Source: Pyricularia pennisetigena
Lineage: Eukaryota; Ascomycota; Sordariomycetes; Magnaporthales; Pyriculariaceae
Length of the DNA stretch: 64,000 nucleotides
Assembly: GCF_004337985.1 (NCBI RefSeq)
Contig: NW_021940923.1
Span: forward strand, 969,951 to 1,033,950
Direction: 5' to 3'
Of the stretch, positions 34,739 to 48,512 are shown in pieces; positions within the stretch are counted from its first letter, which is position 1; the number at the start of each line of letters is the position of its first letter. Below the pieces are notes generated by a model, which saw nothing but the letters and a program-made list of their open reading frames with translations, searched no databases and was not told the DNA's origin. The translations under genes were made by a program, and so were the position numbers.

Positions 34739-35577
34739 GGTCTGTATGTATAGATGTGTGTGGTTTAACTGTTGATAACCGTTGTTGAATTGGGGTTTGT
34801 TGCTTTGCGACACAATCCAAAAGGAAGTAAATGAATACGCGATCAGAGGTTGATGGATGGCGACAGAAGGTGTGAACTCAATTAGCTTGTAGGAAAGAAG
34901 TACATTAACAGGGTTAGGAGGCAGCAGCAGCAGTCGAACCCCACCAAAAAGATCAAATCACAAGTACGTAGCACATTTTGACAGCTTGGTGGACCCCCTC
35001 ACCGCCCACCAACAACTCAAACAATCTTGGCATGAAGTGGGCTCATGATGAGAAAGAACAGTAAAGCTTATTGACAAGGACGAATAGCGGGGGTGGGGCT
35101 TCTAACCTGGAATAGTATTATATTTATTGCGTGTTGGACCTTTTTCTATGTAAAATTTTGGCTGTATTAATTGATTGTCTACTCTGGTATTGGTAGGGCT
35201 GTTGACTCNNNNCCCCCAAGTGCTTGGAACGAATTTGCGAGACTAAGACGAGAGCAGTGGGTGGGCAACGGTGCCGTACGTACTCGCAATTTTCGGCGAT
35301 CAACAGCTTCTTCATTCCGGGTAAATTGGGACGGAGCAATCCAATGCGAAATATCTGAATTAGTCGCCGACATCTTGGTTGAAAACTTTGACCCATTTTA
35401 GTCATTACTAAACTTCACCAACCTACTGCCTTATCTTTACCTGTTTACTATATAGACCTAGAGGTACTTGCTAGTCAAAAACATCAACCTACCATAGGCA
35501 TCTAACCTCTTTTAGGTACGTCTGTATCTAAAACTACAACGAGAGGCCCTCCCACTCGAGCTAACAAGTCACTTGAC
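34739..35577. other. Divergent promoter region, HYPK-like to DAHP synthase
   Basis: Non-coding between the two divergent genes. It includes a 4-N gap at 35209-35212 followed by CCCCC. Open frames crossing the gap are unreliable. Nothing else recognised apart from the TGACTCA site listed separately. Confidence 0.5.
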
Positions 35578-35584
35578 TGACTCA
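35578..35584. promoter_or_regulatory. Gcn4/CPC1-type site TGACTCA
   Basis: Exact TGACTCA, 45 bp upstream of the DAHP synthase ATG. It is the consensus for the bZIP regulator Gcn4/CPC-1 that induces amino-acid biosynthesis genes on starvation (cross-pathway control). Placement in front of the first enzyme of aromatic amino-acid synthesis makes function plausible. It sits close to the start codon, so it may lie near the transcript start. Confidence 0.6.
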
Positions 35585-35628
35585 TTAACGGCGGTAGCCC
35601 AGTCGAAAGCTTACTATCTTCACCCAAC

Positions 35629-37029
35629 ATGTCGGACACAACACAAGACTGGGCCCCAGACTCTTGGAGGTCAAAACCCATCAAACAATGTCCCGAATAT
35701 CCAGACAAGGAGGCCCTGAAAAAGGCGACGACACAGCTGAAGCGGCTCCCGCCCATCGTGCACCCGCGCGAGATTGAGCGGCTCAAGGAGCTACTCTCAG
35801 ATGTCGCCCACGGCAAGGCCTTTCTTCTGCAGGGCGGCGACTGCGCCGAACTGTTTGACTATTGCGAACAGAGCACCATAGAGTCCAAGATCAAGCTGCT
35901 CTTGCAGATGAGCCTGGTCCTGATTTGGGGCGGAAACAAGCGCGTCGTCCGCATAGGCCGCATGGCTGGACAGTACGCCAAGCCTAGGTCCAGTCCGACC
36001 GAGATTGTCGACGGCCGCGAGGTCCCCTCCTTCCGGGGTGATATCCTGAACGGCTTCCCGCTTGACCAGCGAGAGCTGGACCCCGGGAGGATGGTACAAG
36101 CGTACCACCACTCGTCCGCCACGCTCAACTACGTGCGGGCGTCAATCTCTTCGGGAATCGCAGACCTGCATCGCCCACTGGACTGGGGTCTCGGCCACGT
36201 GCGCGACGCAACCCTCAAGGCAAAGTACGAACAGGCCGTCGACTTCTTGACAGAGTCGCTGCGGTTTATGCAAACCATCGGCGCCGACAAGAGCCCGAAT
36301 CTCGGCACGGTAGAGCTGTACACCAGTCATGAGGGACTACTGCTCGAGTACGAGGAGCCCCTGACGCGCCTGCTCGAGAACCCCTCTACCGCATCCAAGG
36401 ACGAGGAGCAGACCGCGGGCAAGAAGTACTACGACACTTCGGCCCATTTCCTCTGGATTGGAGACCGCACTCGTCAGATTGACGGCGCCCACGTCGAGTT
36501 TTTCCGCGGCATCGCGAACCCCATCGGTGTCAAGGTCGGTCCCAGCACGCCCGCTTCCGACTTGCTCTCTCTGCTACGGAAACTCAACCCCGATCGCGAA
36601 GCGGGCAAGATAACCCTCATCACCCGCTACGGCGCCGATCGTGTTGCCGAGCTTCTGCCCGCGCACATCCGTGCCGTCGAGGACAGTGAGTACCGTGGGC
36701 TAGCCGTGTGGCAGTGCGACCCGATGCACGGCAACACGCGGTCCGTGGGCGATTTCAAGACCAGGGAGTTCAAAGACATTTTTGAGGAGCTGTCACAGAC
36801 CCTCAGGATCCACAATGAGGAGGGCTCCTACCTTGGAGGTGTTCATCTCGAGCTCACAGGCGATGCCGTTACAGAGTGCCTGGGCGGTGCGGCAGAACTA
36901 GAGGCCTCGGATCTGCCGACAAACTATACAAGTTTCTGTGACCCTAGACTCAACGAGAAACAGGCCCTGGAGCTGGCATTCTTGGTGGCCGACCACTATC
37001 GCAAGGGGAGGACCCCACCAACTTGCTGA
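35629..37029 (+). CDS. aro-8: Class II DAHP synthase
   Basis: 3-deoxy-D-arabino-heptulosonate-7-phosphate synthase condenses phosphoenolpyruvate with erythrose 4-phosphate, the first step of the shikimate pathway. It is intronless, 466 residues, the usual length for plant-type (class II) enzymes. Motifs: LQGGDCAE near 64, RIGRMAGQYAKPRS near 108 (PEP/phosphate binding), WIGDRTRQIDGAHVEF, VGPSTP, DPMHGNT near 364, GGVHLELTGDAVTEC near 403, and a CDPRLN near the C terminus for metal binding. Class I fungal isozymes are unrelated in sequence. The Neurospora Trp-sensitive isozyme, assigned to aro-8, is of this class; orthology is inferred. The upstream TGACTCA suggests cross-pathway control. Confidence 0.95.
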   Translation: MSDTTQDWAPDSWRSKPIKQCPEYPDKEALKKATTQLKRLPPIVHPREIERLKELLSDVAHGKAFLLQGGDCAELFDYCEQSTIESKIKLLLQMSLVLIWGGNKRVVRIGRMAGQYAKPRSSPTEIVDGREVPSFRGDILNGFPLDQRELDPGRMVQAYHHSSATLNYVRASISSGIADLHRPLDWGLGHVRDATLKAKYEQAVDFLTESLRFMQTIGADKSPNLGTVELYTSHEGLLLEYEEPLTRLLENPSTASKDEEQTAGKKYYDTSAHFLWIGDRTRQIDGAHVEFFRGIANPIGVKVGPSTPASDLLSLLRKLNPDREAGKITLITRYGADRVAELLPAHIRAVEDSEYRGLAVWQCDPMHGNTRSVGDFKTREFKDIFEELSQTLRIHNEEGSYLGGVHLELTGDAVTECLGGAAELEASDLPTNYTSFCDPRLNEKQALELAFLVADHYRKGRTPPTC

Positions 37030-37605
37030 GCTCTGCATTACCAGACACGCTCAACATGTACTCGTATGCAGCTTGGAAGAGAGATTATTGCATATCTCGG
37101 GTGTGTTATATTTGGTAGTAACAAAATTTCGAGAGGCGCCGATAACCACGTTATGACGATTAAAAAAAAAGTATTGAACATGACACATAGCAGCTGATTA
37201 CTCTGTGAATAGGCACTTTTAGACTTGTATTTTTCATCTTGGCGTTATCAGAGGGTACCATGTGCGGTAGGAAATGACTGCAACAAGGGGGGGGGGGGGG
37301 TGTTCCTGCTTGACGTTTATATTTCTTGCTCCTTGCAATCCCATGTTTATATGTTGTGTATTGGGATCAAGCAGATTTTTCACCCACGACCTTTTTGACA
37401 ACTCATGGGACCAGGAGTGCATAGCATAACTCGAGCTAGGTGATACGTCGGCCAACTAGCTTGAACACACGCGTCAAATCCCGCGTGACATTCCTAATCA
37501 TCAATCATAATCTTGTCGTACCGTCATAAGCTCCTCCTATCCCATGCCTCATAGCCTGGCAGCATCGTTCGTAACGCTTTGAGAGAGTCCAGCAGCATTA
37601 CCAAG
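37030..37605. other. Convergent intergenic region with G14 tract
   Basis: 3' region between DAHP synthase (plus) and the epimerase (minus). A run of 14 G lies at 37287-37300. No gene recognised. Confidence 0.5.
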
Positions 37606-39848
<2,243 letters not shown>

Positions 39849-42800
39849 TCAAGCTCTGCCCCTTTTCTCTGCAGCATATAGCTCACGTTTGAAATCCATA
39901 CAAATGTCCTCAAGCTCTGACACCTCGCTTCTGGACAATTCCGCCCCCCGAAGGGCTCCCAAGCCTCCCTTCAGCATCGCCAAAATAGTTGCGAATGGCG
40001 ACTTGGCCGACTTATTGGACTTACTCTGCTCTTCTGAGACTTCTGCAAGGGCAACGCCCGCAGCTGAGACCTGGTTGGAGATCTCTATCACCATGGCCCC
40101 GTGAGCCTCCTCGTGCGTGATGATTCTTTCCGCCTTTCGGCTCTCCGCCTCCTCTAGCGCAATCTGCGATTGAATCTGCGACTCGGTGTCTGCTACTACA
40201 CCGCCGTCGGGAATGACATCCAGCCCCTCTTCAACTTCCTGCTGCGAACATTCGGCAGCGGCGACTGTCTGATATGCGTGTTTTCCTCGTGCCGTCGCAC
40301 CTCTAGTCCTCGCTTGTGATGTTGCCCCTAAAGAAAAAGGTCCTTAGGATCTTGCCCACAAAGTTGAAGGAGAAGTACGACGTACCTGGGACTGCCAGCT
40401 GACCCGTCGCCTGACTGTCGGGGATCTCGTGTTGGCTCTCCGAGGCTTGTCGGTGCTTGGGTTTCTTGGGACTTATGTTGGCACTATCCTCGGCCACGGA
40501 TGATGATTGCCTCTTTCGCTTCTGTTTGCTAGGAGACAGATCAGGCGTGTCTTCCAAATTAGGCTCCAAAATTTCAGAAGGTTCAGTCGATTGTGACGCT
40601 GAGCCTTCTTTTGATTTGGGAGGTCGTCCGCGTCCCCGTCTCAAGTGCTTCCGACCCACGGTAATGCATTCCAACTGAGCAGTACTTGAGTTGCTGTGTT
40701 GCTGAATTTCGTCGTGAGCATCCTGAACAGCAGCGCAGCTTGACTGCACAGTAGTGTTCTTTTCAGGCGAAGGTGTAGGCTCAACAAAGTTCGTGACTGG
40801 TCGATCCTGGCTGTCTAGTTCAACCACAAGCCTGAGCATGCTTTGTTCAAAGGATGTGTCATCCGTCGGCGTGGGATCTGTCGGGGACAAAACCGCTTTT
40901 GGACTGATTAAAGCATCGACAGATACATCATCGTCCAATTTGGGGGACCCCTGGGCAGATTTGTTGAACCGGCGGCTCCGGCGTGGAGTAGCTGGTAGCG
41001 ATAGTCGCGTAGACTGTCTTGTATGTCTATTGGCAGACCGCTGTTGTCTCGAGGGTGTGGATTTGTTGACAGAGTCTCGTTTCTCATCCACTGGTTCTAA
41101 GACCTCCTCACTCCGTCCGAGATCGTACTCAGTCTCGTCGATAATCATTTCACTGTCGACGTCGTAGTGCACCAGCATAGCAGCCGGCCCTTCTGATATG
41201 TCAGGCTCAGGTTCAGGAGTGCCAGACGGCGGAGATGACGACAGTTGCCAATCGTCTACAAGACCGCTATTGCTACCCCTAACATTGAGTTCAGGGATCA
41301 GTGGGTATCTCCTGGGCTCCGGTGGCGATGATGGCGGATCGGTGTTGTCAATGTCGATTATGTGCAGAAGCTGGCCACGCCGAGGGGTGGGCGTGGAACT
41401 GACATAGTCATCGAATATTCCAGTCTTCTCAGGCGTAGACGCCCGAGGCAAGTCCCGGTTGGCCGGGGATGACGGTTGCGGCACCGGCTGCAGGGAAGGA
41501 CCTGATACAGAGTTGTTGATATTTTGCACCTCATCATCCACAATCTCGGGCAACATAGCAGCTGCGGCCTTCTGTCTCGCCCGAACCTCCTTCTGCCGCT
41601 CAGTGAGGACTTGGGAATCAAAAGTCACTGCAGAAGGCGACGAATCGATAGGGGCGAAATCGACCTGCGAGTCATCGTGACGCAGCCTGGGGCTTGCTTT
41701 TGCTTTCCGTCGCTTATTCACTGACGACTTCCTGATCCCGCTCGAAGCGGACGGTGTTTTTCTAGGACTTTGTCTTCTGCTCACGGAAGTCTTAACCGGG
41801 GTTAAACCCTTCTTTACGAGTGATATTGACTTTGTTGAGTCCGTATTCAACATGTTCATGTCCTCTTGGGTGTCAATCATGTCTAGCCCCTGTGCATGTG
41901 CAGCAGATGCTGTGCTTTGGGACAAGTCGATTCCGGGAAGGTTAATATCTATGAAATGATGTCGAGAGACCAGGACGGCCTTCAATTTATCGGGGTATGA
42001 TATGTTCTCGGCGTTCTCAACCATCTTGTTCCATAGAGTCGATACTGAATTGACAATATGTCTGTGTTTGCTCTCGAAGGCAGCGCACAAAAGATCCTCT
42101 AAAGCGGCAAGAGGCAATTTTTCATGGGTGTCGATAGTGCTTATAAGAACTAAGACACGATCCCAAAGAGATTTTGCCTGTTGTGTGGTTGGTAGTCAGT
42201 GAGGTGTCAAGATACGAGCGGCTGGCTTAACTACAAGCAAAGGCACTCACTACTTCGACAGCCGGTATCGACAGACGGCTGTTGAGTCGAGTATTCTCAT
42301 CCCGAATCCAGGGAACAAGACCTAGCTGTAATGTACTTAGGGTTTGAAGTTCAAGCTGTCGTGTGCATCTGCCGAGAAACTTTTCGACTTCATTTAAACA
42401 GGTAACTGTAGCATTTTCTGCATCCTCTGAGTCTTCCTTTAGGCTGTAAAGACGAACCAGTACCGAATTCGCAAGGCTGTAGAGGTTTTCAAAAGGAGCA
42501 TACAATACGGATCTGGAGCCTGTAGCTGAAGTGCCCCAAAGATTGCGGCGAGCGACATCTAGAGCTTGTCGATCCCGCGGCTGTGTGGCCGAAGAGATTA
42601 GATCGATGAAACCTCCAACGCTACGCAACGGTAGCGACCCATCTTCTGGAAGCTCGTCCAAAAGAATCTTTGCTAAAGGTTCGATGAGAATAATTGCAAC
42701 TCCAGCATCCCCGGCTGCTTGCCGTACCTGCTTGTGTAAGGAGTCGTACAAAGATTGCCATCTCGGCCAAGGAAGGTTTTGAGTACGCCTCAGACCTCGC

Positions 42801-45247
42801 TCCAGAATCTTGACAACTTCTCGATACTCCTGTCCAAGCAGTACATCGTTGCCCAAGCTGCTAGGGGTACTGTGGATGCTTGCTGATTCCATCCCCGCAG
42901 CAATCAGCTCAGCAACAAAAGACCAAGGCGCTGCTGGGCATAGAGCGTCTGCGGGAATAAGCTGGATCAACTCCTGAGCTGCGCTCTTGCGAGCTTGCGC
43001 GTCTCTCGCGTTGAGCAAAGGAGTGAAGACTGTTCGAAAAAAGTCAACGAGATCATCGTTGTCTAGTACACCTGGCGGGAGGTGGACCAAGATCAAGAAC
43101 ATGTGATGAATAGTGGCTCGCGAGCTTTTTTGATGTTTGCCAAAGCGTTGTGACGGCGTTGAAGGGACAAAGGTTCTATCTTGGTCCATTGCCAATACCT
43201 TCTCCGTAAAGGGCAAGCGTCCAAGCTTGTCGGTCATCACCAGAATATATTCTCTGGTGCTGGCCAGGAATTGCACAGAGCCCCCGCTCTGACATTGCAG
43301 CATTGGCACACCATCGGCCCAAATTCTCCCAAGAAGCCCGATGGCATGACCCAAGAAGCCAGCAGTTTCGGCAGAGACCTTGATCTCCTTGGAGCCCGCT
43401 GTGGCCACGGCTCCAAGGAGGGCACGCCATAGAGCATGAGTCGCACTCCTAGTGTTTGACAGCTCTTGGTAAGACTTTCTCAGTATCGGCTCTAGAACAG
43501 TAAACACTCTCCCAGAGTTACGTCGAAGCCACTTGGGGTCGATGGCGAGCAACTCTGTAGGACTGATAGGGGAACGGTCAAAGATGCGCTCCGGGTTCCA
43601 CACTCTCTGGATAGAGCAGTCGAAAAGCCCAGTCAAAATAACGATGACATGCGCGGATGTGTCTCTGCCATTCATCTTCTTTTCCATAAGTCTTCGCATG
43701 ACTGGTGTAAGGGCTTGATCCCAATAACGCTCCAGGTCGCCTTGCTTGACCGGCGCAGAAGGGGGCTTGAAGATCAAAAATAGCAATGCGTATATGCCGT
43801 TGATGATGGCTTCGGCTAGCTCATCGAATTCCTTCCCGACGCCAGCCGCACGTTTCTGAGCGGCGTTGTATGGCGAGCAGAGCAGGCTTAGGTGCTTCTT
43901 ACCAACAGAGGGATTGCCATTCAAAAAAGCATATGCAAGCCGGGGAAAGGCACGATTGGCCTCAATTTGAACATGAATCAGTTTGTGGTTGAAACAGGCC
44001 ATTATGAGTCTCATCCATTTGGTGAACAAGTCCCATTCACCGATGTTGGGTAGCAGCAGAGTCACAACACTCCAGGTGACGGGAACAAAACGGCATGTCT
44101 CTTGGTTCAACAACATCTCCTGAAGCTTGCCCTCAAACCACTCGACAAACGAGCTTGAATCCTGGGTGGGAAATGGTTGCTGAAGGAATGCAAGCACCTT
44201 CCGAACAAAATGCTTCTCCGTGCAGAGCATAAAGGTTATGTCTTCGACATAACGTATGATCTCAGGGAGGACCTCCTTCTTGGTCGTGACCATGGCCATG
44301 AAAAAGTCGAGCAACCATTCCGAATGTTGAACCATCGAAGCCTTGTATCTTTTGACTAAATTCCTGTATGCCGACATACGGCCAATGAACGCATTCTTGT
44401 TATCCATGATACTGTCTGGAATGGAGTGCAAGGCTGTGACAACTTTTCCGACACGATCCGAGGTCATGACCTTGAGCGAGAAGCTTTGCGCTGAGAGGAT
44501 CAGGAGGACATTCTTGGCCATTTCTTTCGAAAGTGACGCATCTGTAAGGATTTTGATGCAATGGTCGATTACAAAGACGGCGGACTCATTTTCGATGGTA
44601 GAGGCAATGGCAGGAAAGTGAAGAAAAGTGGTAAGCAGGCGGTAGGCATGGTTGACCAGAGAAACGTCCCCGTTATTTGTCGAGATATCACGCTGGATGA
44701 ACTGCATAAACAGTGGCATTTTGTCTTGCAAAGCGATGCGATCGGGGAGGTTGTTGGAGATCTTGAGCGCCCGGACGATCATGGTATAGGCATCGACCTT
44801 GGCGTCACGGTCGTTGCCGGCTAGTTCGGCGAGAGATGATTCCAGCATACTAGGCAGATTGATGCCGCCAGGGCTGCAGCCGTTTGCTGGATCAAGCGGA
44901 TTCGGCGCAGGTGAGGATGTGACTTTTAGTATGGACTTGACGGGGGCCGAAAGATGCGGTATGGACGCGGGGGTTCGTTGGCGGCGGACATTCTCGTTGC
45001 CCTGGTATTCAAGCGGCTCTCTGTATTCAGTCTGCGCCGAAAACTCGACCTTCTTCCGGCGAGAACTCCCTAGTGCCGAAGGAGTATTTGCGTTTGGTGG
45101 TGTATGGAGGTTTCGGAGTGCAACGACGGTCTCGGGTGCCAATCTCAGCTGGGCATCGCATTCGGACCCTTTTCTTTGAGGGGGTGTCGGGGGTCTCGCT
45201 GGAAGATGATCCAGGCGGCTGTCGTCCACCACCTCAACGGCCAGCAT
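39849..45247 (-). CDS. RIF1: Rif1, replication timing and telomere regulator
   Basis: Rap1-interacting factor 1, a chromatin HEAT-repeat protein that recruits PP1 to limit origin firing and acts at telomeres and breaks. About 1755 residues from three exons: 45247-42251, 42177-40386, 40327-39849 (introns of 73 and 58 nt). Rif1_N helical repeats span about 150-950 (YRLLTTFLHFP, LNGNPSVGKKHLSLL regions). Before them, near the N terminus, are KVEF (66-69), an RVxF-type motif, and SILK (105-108), the paired PP1-docking motifs known from yeast Rif1, set among several S/T-P sites. The exon 2 region is disordered, with basic AT-hook-like RGRGRPPKSK near 1510. The C terminus is helical. The ATG chosen lies just before AVEVVDD; a TTG-initiated extension upstream is not credible. 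Divergent from Ric8. Confidence 0.9.
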
Positions 45248-46224
45248 GATCGCCGATGGCAGCAAGTAGCCCCTCGAACTACCGAGACAAAAGAGCCCCA
45301 AGCTACAATGTGCCCAGCCTGATCATCTGAGCCAATGCTGTTGAAGATTCGGCGGAAGGTGGACAGAGCCTGAAATGACCGAGCCTCTGTGGAAAGGAAA
45401 GGTAAGGCGACCAACCCAAGGCAAGGTACCTTAGGCGTGGTGGTTTTGTTGTGTACTTTTTTTCCTTAGCAGCTTGGTTTCGCAGTCGCTCGCCTGTTAG
45501 GAGACTCGAGTGGGCCCAACCAATACTGACAACAGCGCGTGGAGTAACAAACAAAATTAATGTGTGTCGCCGTTGTAAATGAGCGGGAGGCCATGCAGCA
45601 TATTTCGTCGTACAGTGGTTGCACAGGCCCGTCGCGTCAGGATCGTGAAAATCAATTTAACTCGAGCGGAAAGACGGGTCCGAGGACCGCGCCCAGAGCG
45701 CACGCGTTCATTGGGCGTGGGCTCCGTGGGGTCATGGAAAAGCGGAAAAGCACAGGCCCTGGAGAATTGCTAGGACCCCGCCAACTCCGGCTGCCAAGCA
45801 TGACCACCAGCTAACAAGGAGTTGCCTTCCCTAGAACCTAGGGTCTTCTATACCAGCAAGACACAGAATCCACAAGTCTCTTACTTTGAGAAGTGGTGTG
45901 AGCAATCCGAGAATTGTACATGCTGTTCCATTAGCACTTGAGACTGTTAGTTCTTGCTTTCAATCAGACGGCAATAGTAGTATGTACCTCTTCATTGTCA
46001 CGGAGCTGTCTTGAGCAGTCTCGTTTCTGATTTCCGCAGGGGAAAGCGCAGTGCCTGAGAGATTGCCATCTATGGTCTCAAGAACTGACTGACGTGCCAC
46101 CGATGCAGACAGCCAATCTAGGCATTACTTTCAAGTAGTTGATCGTCACAAAAAGGAGAAGTAGAGGGAAATATAAAAGACATCTAGGCTTATTCAAGGT
46201 CTACGGCAGTGTCGATTATTCAAG
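45248..46224. other. Divergent promoter region, Rif1 and Ric8
   Basis: About 1 kb between the divergent start codons. Some short open frames (45.56-45.81 kb) have no domain. An ACGCGT at about 45700 is not distinctive here. No other gene recognised. Confidence 0.45.
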
Positions 46225-47839
46225 ATGATGGGTAGCGAAACACTTAGGGGTACGGGTGAGTGTTGTCATATGGTTATCTCTTAATCGGCCGAGGCCATTC
46301 TCGCTGACTCGAACCAGCAAAGCTATCTGCCGTAAAAGGCTTGCTAGACTGCCTCACTCTTGACTTGAAGGAACACAACCTCTCCTCACAAGGTAAATTC
46401 GGATGTTCAGCAGTATAGGATACAAGGGCTGACTGTCAACATACTAGAGCGTGACGTGGCGCTCGAGCAGTTGAAAGTTTATGGGAGAGATCCCCGCGAT
46501 GCAGACCCCATCTTTACAAAAGAAGGAATATCAACGCTGGCTGCGCACTCCTTCGATGGCTCGTCAGATACAATATCCAGAAATGCGCTACGCTGCCTGG
46601 CCAATGCAATGCTTCTTCAACCCAGCTCCCGCCAAGAGTTCGTTGATCTTGGATATCATATTAAGGCATGCGCCAAGCTTGCAAGTGATAGTTGGGACGA
46701 CGAGTTCCTGATTTCGCGGGTTCTGATGCTGGCAGCAAACGCTAGAACGATTGATCATGAGGTATTGATTACAAAGCATGGCCTTGCAGATCTTATTGCC
46801 GCAAGGTTAGAGAGACATGTCGACTTCTTGTCAGACGAGTGCTCAAGCTCGAACACCATTGAGGGTATGGCGCTCAGCGAAACTCTCAAGATGATGTTCG
46901 CTTTCCTACGGTTTTGTCCGAAACATAGTGCGAGATTCACAGGCGCCGCAGGCCATATTTTAACACTAATATGTCAGCGGCCGCTACCTGCTGAATCCGT
47001 CCTCGACCCCCCTTTTGGTCCTTTGATCAATGCGCTATGCAGCCTCGACCTCAAGGATAAAAGTCTTGCGAGTAGTTTGTTCCCAAAGAGGGATCCAACT
47101 CATGTTATAAGCAGGCTGATCAACATCCTCGACAGGGCTCTGGGTGAGTTCAAAGGCAGTGACATGGACGACGCGACAATCACCTTGCTTGCGGGGTCGT
47201 TGTGCGTTATTTTTGAGGTTGCACCCGAGCCGGTTCGCATATTCATGCAGGCCAGACTCCTACCTACCGATGAAGACAGGAAGGAAGTTCTTGGCCGGAC
47301 GGAGAGTCTGCCATCAAAGCTCCTGAAGATGATGACTAACGCCATGGCTCCGAGCTCGCGAAAGGCCATATCGCATCTACTTTTTAATCTTTCAGACAAG
47401 GATGCTGCCAAGTTTGTGGAGAAAGTCGGATATGGATATGCCTCTGGCTTTCTTTTCGAAGAAAAAATCCCAGTGCCACAATCTGCGCTGGGCAGTGAAG
47501 GTGCATCGGGTTCGACAGCGCAAGGAAGAGCTGTCAATCCCATAACGGGGCAGTTCCTGGACGCGGAGAAGCTGTCGGATATGCCTGAAATGTCGCAGGA
47601 AGAGAAGGAGAGGGAGGCGGAGAGGTTGTTTGTCTTGTTTGAGAGGTACATACCCACCTACAAGCTGCCAAAGTGTGTACTAGACTACCTGCTAACTATG
47701 AGCCCAAAGACTCAAAAAGACTGGCATTATCGACGTGCAGAACCCGGTTGAGAAGGCATTCCAAGAAGGCCGCTTCGAAGAGCTTGAGGAGGACGAAGAT
47801 GATGGCGAAGAGAACATCAAGAAAGCGGGGCCAAAGTAG
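46225..47839 (+). CDS. RIC8: Ric8/synembryn, G-alpha chaperone and GEF
   Basis: Cytosolic armadillo-fold protein that folds G-alpha subunits and catalyses their GDP/GTP exchange without a receptor. In Neurospora and Magnaporthe it is needed for growth and development. 477 residues from four exons: 46225-46255, 46318-46392, 46448-47645, 47710-47839, all frames continuous. Typical segments: KLSAVKGLLDCLTLDLKEH (exon 2), EQLKVYGRDPRDADPIFTKE, NPITGQFLD near 370, MSQEEKEREAERLFVLFERL, then GIIDVQNPVEKAF across the last splice and an acidic C terminus. MMGSE is the first ATG; the second Met three bases on is equally possible. Without the last splice the frame runs into an unrelated ending. Confidence 0.93.
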
Positions 47840-48512
47840 TATCCGGTCAGTTTGATGCGGGAAGAGTGGGGCATTAAGGGGAGAAGAAACAGAAAGAGAA
47901 AAAAAAAATGCCGCGATGTAACAAATGTAAACAAGCTGCGAGGTGGCTCTGCGAATTGGAGGTATCTAGTTTTATACCAGGTGACCACGTGATCGCAATC
48001 CGCCTTTTTTTTCCACAGCATTGCAAGCTCCAGCCAGGCTCTTTGTCAAACAGCGATCAGTCCACGGCTTTCGATTTAAGCCGAGCAAGCCAAATTGTGA
48101 GGAAACCCACACGTGATACTACTATTACTGTGCTTGGTTAGAACCAAGCGCCCAGACACGTCATACCGCTTTATCGTCCCCTCCATTTCCCCCAGTCTTG
48201 GCGTCTTGCAACACGGCTTGGCGGAAAAGCTGGGATAAATACGGATCTGAATCAATCAGGACGCGTCGCGACCGAACCATAGACGCGACATCTCACCCCA
48301 GCTTCACCATTGGTTCATCCTTATTTCCTCAACCAACATTTGTTTGACTGCGCGCATTTGTTATCGGCTCGAGAGATTCTCTTAATTGTCGAGTGCCATT
48401 GCATATCACTGTTTCCTACTTGATTGAAGTAGGCATTTCGAGACTGTTTTCTTCCGGTCAGGCGCACGAAATAAGTTGAAGTTCAGGGCGCAGTCGACGC
48501 AACGATTAAAAC
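47840..48512. other. Intergenic, Ric8 to chromodomain gene
   Basis: 3' region of Ric8 and promoter/5' UTR of the chromodomain gene. No recognised element beyond an ACGCGT at about 48262 in a GC-rich patch. Confidence 0.45.

Noticed and set aside
35124..35405. Open frames crossing the 4-N gap
   Set aside because: They depend on unknown bases, and no domain is visible.
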